A stretch of 64,000 nt of DNA from the NCBI GenBank assembly GCA_027574665.1, contig CM050659.1, positions 16,469,001 through 16,533,000 on the forward strand, read 5' to 3'. Every line of letters begins with the position of its first letter. Position 1 is the first letter of the stretch. The stretch comes from Rhynochetos jubatus. Taxonomy: Eukaryota > Chordata > Aves > Eurypygiformes > Rhynochetidae. A program made the position numbers and the translations under genes. The notes under the pieces are model-generated. The model had not been told where the DNA came from. It made no database searches and was given only the letters and a program-made list of their open reading frames with translations. Below, piece after piece: positions 23,418 to 33,457 of the stretch.

Positions 23418-25545
23418 CTCCAGGGATAATTGGGATTGCAAAGGCCTGCCAAGAGGAGCACGACACTGCACAGACATGGCTCCTTCCCCAGCTTTCCTAG
23501 CCAGAACCCAGGGGGGGCCATGCCTAGAAACCGCGGTCGGCAACTTCTAGAGTTAGGGTTAGGGTTAGGGTCCGGAGAACCAGAAAGCCCACAGCTCCAG
23601 GGATAATTGGGATTGCAAAGGCCTGCCAAGAGGAGCACGACACTGCACCGACATGGCTCCTTCCCCTGCTTTCCTATCCAGAACCCAGGGGGGGCCGTGG
23701 CCGGAAACCGCGGTCGGCAACTTCTAGGGTTAGGGTTAGGGTTAGGGTCCGGAGAACCAGAAAGCCCACAGCTCCAGGGATAATTGGGATTGCAAAGGCC
23801 TGCCAAGAGGAGCACGACACTGCACAGACATGGCTCCTTCCCCTGCTTTCCTAGCCAGAACCCAGGGGGGGCCGTGGCGGGAAAACCCTGTCGGTAAATT
23901 CTAGGGTTAGGGTTAGGGTTAGGTTCCGGAGAACCAGAAAGCCCACAGCTCCAGGGATAATTGGGATTGCAAAGGCCTGCCAAGAGGAGCACGACACTGC
24001 ACCGACATGGCTCCTTCCCCTGCTTTCCTAGCCAGAACCCAGGGGGGCCATTCCCAGAAACCGCGGTCTGCAACTTCTAGAGTTAGGGTTAGGGTTAGGG
24101 TCCGGAGAAGCAGAAAGCCCACAGCTCCAGGGATAATTGGGATTGCAAAGGCCTGCCAAGAGGAGCACGACACTGCACCGACATGGCTCCTTCCCCAGCT
24201 TTCCTATCCAGAACCCGGGGGGGGCCGTGGCCGGAAACCGCGTTCGGCAACTTCTAGGGTTAGGGTTAGGGTTAGGGTCCGGAGAACCAGAAAGCCCACA
24301 GCTCCAGGGATAATTGGGATTGCAAAGGCCTGCCAAGAGGAGCACGACACTGCACAGACATGGCTCCTTCCCCTGCTTTCCTAGCCAGAACCCGGGAGGG
24401 GCCGTGGCCGGAAACCGCGGTCGGCAACTTCTAGGGTTAGGGTTAGGGTTAGGGTCCGGAGAACCAGAAAGCCCACAGCTCCAGGGATAATTGGGATTGC
24501 AAAGGCCTGCCAAGAGGAGCACGACACTGCACAGACATGGCTCCTTCCCCAGCTTTCCTAGCCAGAACCCAGGGGGGGCCGTGGACGGAAACCGCGGTCG
24601 GCAACTTCTAGGGTTAGGGTTAGGGTTAGGGTCCGGAGAACCAGAAAGCCCACAGCTCCAGGGATAATTGGGATTGCAAAGGCCTGCCAAGAGGAGCACG
24701 ACACTGCACAGACATGGCTCCTTCCCCTGCTTTCCTAGCCAGAACCCAGGGGGGGCCGTGGCCGGAAACCGCGGTCGGCAACTTCTAGGGTTAGGGTTAG
24801 GGTTAGGGTCCGGAGAACCAGAAAGCCCACAGCTCCAGGGATAATTGGGATTGCAAAGGCCTGCCAAGAGGAGCACGACACTGCACAGACATGGCTCCTT
24901 CCCCAGCTTTCCTAGCCAGAACCCAGGGGGGGCCATGCCTAGAAACCGCGGTCGGCAACTTCTAGAGTTAGGGTTAGGGTTAGGGTCCGGAGAACCAGAA
25001 AGCCCACAGCTCCAGGGATAATTGGGATTGCAAAGGCCTGCCAAGAGGAGCACGACACTGCACAGACATGGCTCCTTCCCCTGCTTTCCTAGCCAGAACC
25101 CAGGGGGGGCCGTGGCCGGAAACCGCGGTCGGCAACTTCTAGGGTTAGGGTTAGGGTTAGGGTCCGGAGAACCAGAAAGCCCACAGCTCCAGGGATAATT
25201 GGGATTGCAAAGGCCTGCCAAGAGGAGCACGACACTGCACCGACATGGCTCCTTCCCCTGCTTTCCTAGCCAGAACCCAGGGGGGCCATTCCCAGACACC
25301 GCGGTCTGCAACTTCTAGAGTTAGGGTTAGGGTTAGGGTCCGGAGAACCAGAAAGCCCACAGCTCCAGGGATAATTGGGATTGCAAAGGCCTGCCAAGAG
25401 GAGCACGACACTGCACCGACATGGCTCCTTCCCCAGCTTTCCTATCCAGAACCCAGGGGGGGCCGTGGCCGGAAACCGCGGTCGGCAACTTCTAGGGTTA
25501 GGGTTAGGGTTAGGGTTAGGGTCTGGAGAACCAGAAAGCCCACAG
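23418..25545 (+). repeat. 2,128-bp higher-order repeat, copy 2
   Basis: This is the direct repeat of 21,290-23,417. The odd GGGAAAACCCTGTCGG monomer is at about 23,877. The 183-bp unit with five GGG tracts at 23,365-23,393 recurs at 25,493-25,521. A further partial unit (CTAGCAAGAACCC, 25,626) follows before the 3,171-bp compound repeat begins. Confidence 0.85.
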
Positions 25546-26340
25546 CTCCAGGGATAATTGGGATTGCAAAGGTCTGCCAAGAGGAGCACGACACTGCACA
25601 GACATGGCTCCTTCCCCTGCTTTCCTAGCAAGAACCCAGGGGGGGCCGTGGCCGGAAACCGCGGTCGGCAACTTCTAGGGTTAGGGTTAGGGTTAGGGTC
25701 CGGAGAACCAGAAAGCCCACAGCTCCAGGGATAATTGGGATTGCAAAGGCCTGCCAAGAGGAGCACGACACTGCACCGACATGGCTACTTCCCCAGCTTT
25801 CCTAGCCAGAACCCAGGGGGGGGCGTGGCCGGAAACCGCGGTCGGCAACTTCTCGGGTTAGGGCTAGGGTTAGGGTCTGGAGAACCAGAAAGCCCACAGC
25901 TCCAGGGATAATTGGGATTGCAAAGGCCTGCCAAGAGGAGCACGACACTGCACAGACATGGCTCCTTCCCCTGCTTTCCTAGCCAGAACTCAGGGTGGGC
26001 CGTGGCCGGAAACCGCGGTCGGCAACTTCTAGGGTTAGGGTTAGGGTTAGGGTTAGGGTCCGGAGAACCAGAAAGCCCACAGCTCCAGGGATAATTGGGA
26101 TTGCAAAGGCCTGCCAAGAGGAGCACGACACTGCACCGACATGGCTCGTCCTATTTCTTTCCTAGCCAGAACCCAGGGAGGGCCGTGGCCGGAAACCGCG
26201 GTCGGCAACTTCTAGGGTTAGGGTTAGGGTCTGTAGAACCAGAAAGCCCACAGCTCCAGGGATAATTGGGATTGCAAAGGCCTGCCAAGAGGAGCAAGGC
26301 ACTGCACTGACATTTCTCCATGCCCAGGATTCATAATGTT

Positions 26341-26402
26341 TGGGGGCGTGGCTTGAGGGGGGCTTGGCTTGAGGGGTGGTGGTGGTGTGGCTTGAAGGGG
26401 GG
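26341..26402 (+). repeat. G-rich CTTGAGGGG simple repeat
   Basis: Degenerate direct repeats of GTGGCTTGAGGGG, with a short GGT run in the middle, form the left part of the insert. The tract recurs at 29,512-29,573 and, with one visible change (GAGAGGGG for GAGGGGGG), at 32,317-32,378. Confidence 0.7.
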
Positions 26403-26403
26403 A

Positions 26404-26564
26404 GAGATCTAGGCCCCACTGGTGGCCTAATTTGAGGTCACTTCCAGGGGAAAACAGGGCTCCACTGCAGGTCAAATTGGTGGCCATGTCCATGAGAAAT
26501 TCAGGCCAGAATCCAGGTGAAATTCAGACGCAAGTCCATATGAAATTCAGGCCCAATTCAGTGG
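26404..26564 (+). repeat. 23-bp minisatellite, seven degenerate copies
   Basis: Seven units start at 26,404, 26,427, 26,450, 26,473, 26,496, 26,519 and 26,542, each exactly 23 bp after the last. The best conserved part is GAAATTCAGGCC at the start and TCCAG near position 17-21. The last three copies are the most alike and the first four are more worn. The array recurs at 29,575-29,735 and 32,380-32,540. The period is unrelated to the 177-bp satellite and to the hexamer. Confidence 0.75.
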
Positions 26565-27410
26565 GCCTCATTACATTTCCTCATTACAGTTAGGGATGAG
26601 AGGGAAATAATACACCCCCTGCCAGCCCTGAACCTTACTGCAGTCTGGGGAGACTAGTACCAGCTGGGAATCCCAACAACAGCCTGCCCCAATTAAGGCC
26701 AGGATGGGAGATTCCTCAGGCCTGAAGTCAATTATCTCGTGACTCTCTAAATAGAGGGAGGCTCCATGGCTGACCCTTGGTTTCTCCTGGTCTGCAGGGG
26801 CTGCACCCAGCATCTCCCTTGGAGTGGGATGGTGCTCAGAGTTCCACACCCCCCCAGTTTGTGAAAGGAGAGAGTGGTCGACACAGCCTGGGCTGAAAAC
26901 CCTCCTGGAGGCTCAGCTCTGCTCCCGTTCAGAGACGCGATGACACGCGACAGGAATGCTTGCACCAGGCTCCAGGGGCGTCTGAACAGGTACCTTCCTA
27001 GCAAGATGGGTATCTCCACGGCCATTTCTGTCTCTGGCGGGGGGAACGTGTGCGTGCTGCTGTGTGCCGGGAACTGTGTTAACCCTTTGCTGGAGTTGCT
27101 GTGCTGATGGATAGAGAGTCGGGTCCTGCTGGGGAATGGTATGATCTGACCGTGGGCCAGATGGGAAGAGTGTGAAGGGACTTTGTGCAAAATTTCGGGG
27201 CAACAACAGTTCAAAGCCCAAACTCCACAGGCTGTGATCCTGTGCCCAATTCCTTAGGCATAAACTGTTGATCGGGAGTGGGGCCTGAGGTGGACCCAGA
27301 CGCAAGTGGATTTTTCTTCTGTGGAGTGTGCAAAGGAGTGGGAATCCGGGGCCACAGCGCAGGAGAGATGTGAGTGACAGCACATAAAAGAATGGAGGTG
27401 ACATACAAGG

Positions 27411-27906
27411 CAAATCCTCCTCAGAATTCCTGGCCAGAACCCAGGGGGGCCATGGCTGGAAACCCCAGAGGGCAGTTATTAGGATTAGGGTCTGGAGAAG
27501 CAGAAAGCCCACAGCTCCAGGGATAATTGGGATTGCAAAGGCCTGCCAAGAAGAGCACGATACTGCACCGAAATGGCTCCCTCCCAAAGTCGCCTAGATA
27601 GAAAACAGGGTTGGCCATGGCAGGAAACTGTGGTGGGCAAGTTCTAGGGTTAGGGTTAGGGTCTGGAGAACCAGAAAGCCCACAGCTCCAGGGATAACTG
27701 GGATTGCAAAGGCCTGCCAAGAAGAGCACGACACTGTACCGACTTGGCTCCCTCCCAACCTTTCCTAGCCAGCATATGGAGCGGGCCGTGGCCGGAATCC
27801 GCGGTTGGCAAATTCTAGGGTTAGGGTCTGGAGAACCAGAAAGGCAACAACTCCAGGGATAATTGGGATTGCAAAGGCCTGCCAAGAGGAGCACGACACT
27901 GCGCTG
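27411..27906 (+). repeat. Three decayed monomers beside the insert
   Basis: The satellite resumes with poorly conserved units. The first has only TTAGGATTAGGG as telomere sequence (near 27,478-27,490). The second has CCCAAAGTCGCCTAGATAG and a short block near 27,646. The third has CCAGCATATGGAGC and only TAGGGTTAGGG (near 27,818). The body, with CTCCAGGGATAA and GGATTGCAAAGGCCTGCC, is still clear. The same units are at 30,582-31,077. The decay pattern is what is expected at the edge of an array that is no longer homogenised. Confidence 0.85.
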
Positions 27907-28697
27907 ACATTGCTCCTAGCGCAGATGTCATAGCCAGAACGCGGGGGGGTGTGGCCGGAAACCGCGACCGGCCATTCTTAGGGTTAGGGCTAGGGTTAGC
28001 GTCTGGAGAACGAGAAAGCCCCCAGGTCCAGGGATAGGTGGGATTGCAAAGGTCTGCCAAGAGCAGCACGACACTGCACTGACATGGCTCCTAGCGCAGC
28101 TGTCATAGCCAGAACCCAGGGTGTGCGTGGCTGGAAACGGCGACCTGACATTCTTAGGGTTAGGGTTAGCGTCTGGAGAACGAGAAAGCCCCCAGGTCCA
28201 GGGATAGTTGGGATTGCAAAGGCCTGCCAAGAGCAGCACGACACTGCCCTGACATTGCTCCTACCGCAGCTGTCATAGCCAGAAGGCAGGGGGGACGTGG
28301 CAGGAAACCGCGACCAGCCATTCTTAGGGTTAGGGCTAGGGTTAGAGTCTGGAGAACGAGAAAGCCCCCAGGTCCAGGGATAGTTGGGATTGCAAAGGTC
28401 TGCCAGGAGCAGCACGACACTGCACTGACATTGCTCCTAGCACACCTGTCAGAGCATTAATGGAGGTGGGGCGTGGCCAGAAACCTCTACATGCCATTCT
28501 TAGGGTTAGGGCTAGGGTTAGGATCTGGAGAACGAGAAAGCCCCCAGGTCCAGAGATAGTTGGGATTGCAAAGGCCTGCCAAGTGCAGCACAACACTGCA
28601 CTGACATTGCTCCTACCGCAGCTGTCATAGCCAGAAGGCGGGGGGGTGTGCCCGGAAATGGTGACCTGCCATTCTTAGGGTTAGGGCTAGGGTTAGG
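27907..28697 (+). repeat. Type 2 monomers (diverged satellite subfamily)
   Basis: About four and a half units with a period near 176 bp are alignable to the canonical monomer but share their own differences: CTGTCATAGCCAGAA in place of the CTTTCCTAGCC end, CATTCTTAGGG before the hexamers, a GGGCTAGGG variant hexamer, GAGAACGAGAAAGCCCCCAG in place of GAGAACCAGAAAGCCCACAG, and AGAGCAGCACGAC in place of AGAGGAGCACGAC. The units differ from one another more than canonical neighbours do, which suggests greater age. The same block is at 31,078-31,868. A fragment survives in the third copy at about 33,301-33,455. Confidence 0.88.
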
Positions 28698-28870
28698 GTC
28701 TGGAGAACCAGAAAGCCCACAGCTCCAGGGATAATTGGGATTGCAAAGGCCTGCCAAGAGGAGCACGACACTGCACCAACATGGCTCCTTTCCCAGCTTT
28801 CCTAGCCAGAACCCAGGGGGGGCCGTGGCCGGAAACCGCAGTCGGCAACTTCTAGGGTTAGGGTTAGGGT

Positions 28871-31800
28871 CCGGAGAACCAGAAAGCCCACAGCTCCAGG
28901 GATAATTGGGATTGCAAAGGCCTGCCAAGAGGAGCACGACACTGCACCGACATGGCTACTTCCCCAGCTTTCCTAGCCAGAACCCAGGGGGGGGCGTGGC
29001 CGGAAACCGCGGTCGGCAACTTCTCGGGTTAGGGCTAGGGTTAGGGTCTGGAGAACCAGAAAGCCCACAGCTCCAGGGATAATTGGGATTGCAAAGGCCT
29101 GCCAAGAGGAGCACGACACTGCACAGACATGGCTCCTTCCCCTGCTTTCCTAGCCAGAACTCAGGGTGGGCCGTGGCCGGAAACCGCGGTCGGCAACTTC
29201 TAGGGTTAGGGTTAGGGTTAGGGTTAGGGTCCGGAGAACCAGAAAGCCCACAGCTCCAGGGATAATTGGGATTGCAAAGGCCTGCCAAGAGGAGCACGAC
29301 ACTGCACCGACATGGCTCGTCCTATTTCTTTCCTAGCCAGAACCCAGGGAGGGCCGTGGCCGGAAACCGCGGTCGGCAACTTCTAGGGTTAGGGTTAGGG
29401 TCTGTAGAACCAGAAAGCCCACAGCTCCAGGGATAATTGGGATTGCAAAGGCCTGCCAAGAGGAGCAAGGCACTGCACTGACATTTCTCCATGCCCAGGA
29501 TTCATAATGTTTGGGGGCGTGGCTTGAGGGGGGCTTGGCTTGAGGGGTGGTGGTGGTGTGGCTTGAAGGGGGGAGAGATCTAGGCCCCACTGGTGGCCTA
29601 ATTTGAGGTCACTTCCAGGGGAAAACAGGGCTCCACTGCAGGTCAAATTGGTGGCCATGTCCATGAGAAATTCAGGCCAGAATCCAGGTGAAATTCAGAC
29701 GCAAGTCCATATGAAATTCAGGCCCAATTCAGTGGGCCTCATTACATTTCCTCATTACAGTTAGGGATGAGAGGGAAATAATACACCCCCTGCCAGCCCT
29801 GAACCTTACTGCAGTCTGGGGAGACTAGTACCAGCTGGGAATCCCAACAACAGCCTGCCCCAATTAAGGCCAGGATGGGAGATTCCTCAGGCCTGAAGTC
29901 AATTATCTCGTGACTCTCTAAATAGAGGGAGGCTCCATGGCTGACCCTTGGTTTCTCCTGGTCTGCAGGGGCTGCACCCAGCATCTCCCTTGGAGTGGGA
30001 TGGTGCTCAGAGTTCCACACCCCCCCAGTTTGTGAAAGGAGAGAGTGGTCGACACAGCCTGGGCTGAAAACCCTCCTGGAGGCTCAGCTCTGCTCCCGTT
30101 CAGAGACGCGATGACACGCGACAGGAATGCTTGCACCAGGCTCCAGGGGCGTCTGAACAGGTACCTTCCTAGCAAGATGGGTATCTCCACGGCCATTTCT
30201 GTCTCTGGCGGGGGGAACGTGTGCGTGCTGCTGTGTGCCGGGAACTGTGTTAACCCTTTGCTGGAGTTGCTGTGCTGATGGATAGAGAGTCGGGTCCTGC
30301 TGGGGAATGGTATGATCTGACCGTGGGCCAGATGGGAAGAGTGTGAAGGGACTTTGTGCAAAATTTCGGGGCAACAACAGTTCAAAGCCCAAACTCCACA
30401 GGCTGTGATCCTGTGCCCAATTCCTTAGGCATAAACTGTTGATCGGGAGTGGGGCCTGAGGTGGACCCAGACGCAAGTGGATTTTTCTTCTGTGGAGTGT
30501 GCAAAGGAGTGGGAATCCGGGGCCACAGCGCAGGAGAGATGTGAGTGACAGCACATAAAAGAATGGAGGTGACATACAAGGCAAATCCTCCTCAGAATTC
30601 CTGGCCAGAACCCAGGGGGGCCATGGCTGGAAACCCCAGAGGGCAGTTATTAGGATTAGGGTCTGGAGAAGCAGAAAGCCCACAGCTCCAGGGATAATTG
30701 GGATTGCAAAGGCCTGCCAAGAAGAGCACGATACTGCACCGAAATGGCTCCCTCCCAAAGTCGCCTAGATAGAAAACAGGGTTGGCCATGGCAGGAAACT
30801 GTGGTGGGCAAGTTCTAGGGTTAGGGTTAGGGTCTGGAGAACCAGAAAGCCCACAGCTCCAGGGATAACTGGGATTGCAAAGGCCTGCCAAGAAGAGCAC
30901 GACACTGTACCGACTTGGCTCCCTCCCAACCTTTCCTAGCCAGCATATGGAGCGGGCCGTGGCCGGAATCCGCGGTTGGCAAATTCTAGGGTTAGGGTCT
31001 GGAGAACCAGAAAGGCAACAACTCCAGGGATAATTGGGATTGCAAAGGCCTGCCAAGAGGAGCACGACACTGCGCTGACATTGCTCCTAGCGCAGATGTC
31101 ATAGCCAGAACGCGGGGGGGTGTGGCCGGAAACCGCGACCGGCCATTCTTAGGGTTAGGGCTAGGGTTAGCGTCTGGAGAACGAGAAAGCCCCCAGGTCC
31201 AGGGATAGGTGGGATTGCAAAGGTCTGCCAAGAGCAGCACGACACTGCACTGACATGGCTCCTAGCGCAGCTGTCATAGCCAGAACCCAGGGTGTGCGTG
31301 GCTGGAAACGGCGACCTGACATTCTTAGGGTTAGGGTTAGCGTCTGGAGAACGAGAAAGCCCCCAGGTCCAGGGATAGTTGGGATTGCAAAGGCCTGCCA
31401 AGAGCAGCACGACACTGCCCTGACATTGCTCCTACCGCAGCTGTCATAGCCAGAAGGCAGGGGGGACGTGGCAGGAAACCGCGACCAGCCATTCTTAGGG
31501 TTAGGGCTAGGGTTAGAGTCTGGAGAACGAGAAAGCCCCCAGGTCCAGGGATAGTTGGGATTGCAAAGGTCTGCCAGGAGCAGCACGACACTGCACTGAC
31601 ATTGCTCCTAGCACACCTGTCAGAGCATTAATGGAGGTGGGGCGTGGCCAGAAACCTCTACATGCCATTCTTAGGGTTAGGGCTAGGGTTAGGATCTGGA
31701 GAACGAGAAAGCCCCCAGGTCCAGAGATAGTTGGGATTGCAAAGGCCTGCCAAGTGCAGCACAACACTGCACTGACATTGCTCCTACCGCAGCTGTCATA

Positions 31801-32041
31801 GCCAGAAGGCGGGGGGGTGTGCCCGGAAATGGTGACCTGCCATTCTTAGGGTTAGGGCTAGGGTTAGGGTCTGGAGAACCAGAAAGCCCACAGCTCCAGG
31901 GATAATTGGGATTGCAAAGGCCTGCCAAGAGGAGCACGACACTGCACCAACATGGCTCCTTTCCCAGCTTTCCTAGCCAGAACCCAGGGGGGGCCGTGGC
32001 CGGAAACCGCAGTCGGCAACTTCTAGGGTTAGGGTTAGGGT
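28871..32041 (+). repeat. 3,171-bp compound tandem repeat, copy 2
   Basis: This is a direct repeat of 25,700-28,870. The insert lies at 29,491-30,581, the minisatellite at 29,575-29,735, decayed monomers at 30,582-31,077 and type 2 monomers at 31,078-31,868. I found no difference from copy 1 in the stretches compared. Confidence 0.92.
29491..30581. other. 1.1-kb non-satellite insert, copy 2
   Basis: This is the same sequence as 26,320-27,410 at offset 3,171. The 155-codon minus-strand frame is at 29,918-30,385. Its preservation is uninformative because the DNA itself is unchanged. Confidence 0.8.
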
Positions 32042-33457
32042 CCGGAGAACCAGAAAGCCCACAGCTCCAGGGATAATTGGGATTGCAAAGGCCTGCCAAG
32101 AGGAGCACGACACTGCACAGACATGGCTCCTTCCCCAGCATTCCTAGCCAGAACCCAGGGGGGGCTGTGGCCGGAAACCGCAGTCAGCAACTTTTAGGGT
32201 TAGGGTCTGGAGAACCATAAATCCCACAGCTCCAGGGATAATTGGGATTGCAAAGGCCTGCCAAGAGTAGCAAGGCACTGCACTGACATTTCTCCATGCC
32301 CAGGATTCATAATGTTTGGGGGCGTGGCTTGAGAGGGGCTTGGCTTGAGGGGTGGTGGTGGTGTGGCTTGAAGGGGGGAGAGATCTAGGCCCCACTGGTG
32401 GCCTAATTTGAGGTCACTTCCAGGGGAAAACAGGGCTCCACTGCAGGTCAAATTGGTGGCCATGTCCATGAGAAATTCAGGCCAGAATCCAGGTGAAATT
32501 CAGACGCAAGTCCATATGAAATTCAGGCCCAATTCAGTGGGCCTCATTACATTTCCTCATTACAGTTAGGGATGAGAGGGAAATAATACACCCCCTGCCA
32601 GCCCTGAACCTTACTGCAGTCTGGGGAGACTAGTACCAGCTGGGAATCCCAACAACAGCCTGCCCCAATTAAGGCCAGGATGGGAGATTCCTCAGGCCTG
32701 AAGTCAATTATCTCGTGACTCTCTAAATAGAGGGAGGCTCCATGGCTGACCCTTGGTTTCTCCTGGTCTGCAGGGGCTGCACCCAGCATCTCCCTTGGAG
32801 TGGGATGGTGCTCAGAGTTCCACACCCCCCCAGTTTGTGAAAGGAGAGAGTGGTCGACACAGCCTGGGCTGAAAACCCTCCTGGAGGCTCAGCTCTGCTC
32901 CCGTTCAGAGACGCGATGACACGCGACAGGAATGCTTGCACCAGGCTCCAGGGGCGTCTGAACAGGTACCTTCCTAGCAAGATGGGTATCTCCACGGCCA
33001 TTTCTGTCTCTGGCGGGGGGAACGTGTGCGTGCTGCTGTGTGCCGGGAACTGTGTTAACCCTTTGCTGGAGTTGCTGTGCTGATGGATAGAGAGTCGGGT
33101 CCTGCTGGGGAATGGTATGATCTGACCGTGGGCCAGATGGGAAGAGTGTGAAGGGACTTTGTGCAAAATTTCGGGGCAACAACAGTTCAAAGCCCAAACT
33201 CCACAGGCTGTGATCCTGTGCCCAATTCCTTAGGCATAAACTGTTGATCGGGAGTGGGGCCTGAGGTGGACCCAGACGCACGTGGATTTTTCTTCTGTGG
33301 AAAAAAAGGGATTTCAAAGGTCTGCCAAGAGCAGCACGACACTGCACTGACATTGCTCCTACGCACCTGTCAGAGCATTAATGGAGGTGGGGCGTGGCCG
33401 GAAACCTCTACATGCCATTCTTAGGGTTAGGGCTAGGGTTAGGATCTGGAGAACAAG
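32042..33457 (+). repeat. Compound repeat, shortened third copy
   Basis: The third copy starts in register with the other two but is rearranged. It lacks 366 bp of satellite before the insert (offset between insert copies 2 and 3 is 2,805 instead of 3,171). The monomer before the insert has its own changes, such as ACTTTTAGGG and CCATAAATCCC near 32,190-32,225. A 1,055-bp deletion then joins the insert directly to type 2 satellite at 33,301. It ends in a monomer that is type 2 up to the hexamers and canonical after them. Confidence 0.88.
32296..33300. other. Non-satellite insert, copy 3 (right end deleted)
   Basis: It matches copy 1 at offset 5,976 up to TTCTTCTGTGG at 33,300, then stops. 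Small differences include GAGAGGGG near 32,331 and GACGCACGTGG for GACGCAAGTGG near 33,275. The 155-codon minus-strand frame persists at 32,723-33,190. Confidence 0.8.

Larger units (their letters stand above)
1..26319 (+). repeat. Left satellite array: ~177-bp monomers with embedded TTAGGG
   Basis: This is head-to-tail satellite DNA of about 149 monomers. Each monomer holds, in order, a run of 6-8 Gs, a CpG-rich segment with CCGCGG, the segment CGGCAACTTC, a block of TTAGGG hexamers, a CCGGAGAACC segment, a moderately conserved body with GATAATTGGGATTGC and AAAGGCCTGCC, and a pyrimidine-rich end with CTTTCCTAGCCAG leading to the next G-run. Most units are 177 bp. Units of 176 bp have a six-G run and a CCATGCCCAGAAACC (or CCATTCCCAGAAACC) variant, for example near 876, 1,052, 5,834, 6,010 and 7,406. 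Units of 171 bp lack one hexamer, for example near 570 and 1,445. Orientation is constant. No gene is visible in it. The array ends where the monomer breaks off after GCACTGACAT at about 26,313. Confidence 0.97.
26320..27410. other. 1.1-kb non-satellite insert, copy 1
   Basis: The sequence here has no hexamer array and does not follow the monomer. The satellite stops after GCACTGACAT at about 26,313 and resumes around TTCCTGGCCAGAACC at about 27,430, with only some 15-25 bp of a monomer unaccounted for. That looks like an insertion into one monomer. From left to right it holds a G-rich CTTGAGGGG tract, a 23-bp minisatellite and about 850 bp of unrecognised unique sequence. The unique part has a minus-strand open frame of 155 codons (26,747-27,214) and a plus-strand frame of 77 codons (26,874-27,107), neither resembling a family I know. 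I see no clear target-site duplication, terminal repeats or poly-A tail. It may be a fragment of a mobile element or of ordinary subtelomeric DNA. Confidence 0.8.
25700..28870 (+). repeat. 3,171-bp compound tandem repeat, copy 1
   Basis: This compound unit comprises canonical monomers, the 1.1-kb non-satellite insert, three decayed monomers, a run of type 2 monomers and a return to canonical monomers. The left junction falls within or next to a hexamer block: the sequence from 25,700 onward matches 28,871 onward, but the block just before it has one more hexamer here than in copy 2. Every open-frame translation I compared between copies 1 and 2 is identical, so the two are nearly or fully identical over about 3.1 kb. 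Confidence 0.92.

Noticed and set aside
23117-23500. Plus-strand short frames (66-176 codons) as genes
   Set aside because: They recur in nearly every monomer as a consequence of the repeat and end at the same satellite stop positions.
26752-26763. Palindrome CTCTAAATAGAG as a regulatory site
   Set aside because: It is an isolated 12-bp palindrome resembling a shortened MEF2 site but missing two central bases. Nothing else supports it.
26747-27214. 155-codon minus-strand frame in the insert (also at 29,918 and 32,723) as a conserved gene
   Set aside because: Identity across copies reflects recent DNA duplication. The composition is nondescript, I recognise no domain, and a frame of this length can arise by chance in GC-rich DNA.
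27370-27380. TATA-like CATAAAAG as a promoter in the insert
   Set aside because: It is a single short motif without a start site, downstream gene or other promoter elements, and is expected by chance.
26337-27411. Solo LTR starting TG and ending CA for the insert
   Set aside because: The ends can be chosen to fit, but flanking bases do not form a convincing target-site duplication and no primer-binding site or polyadenylation signal is seen.
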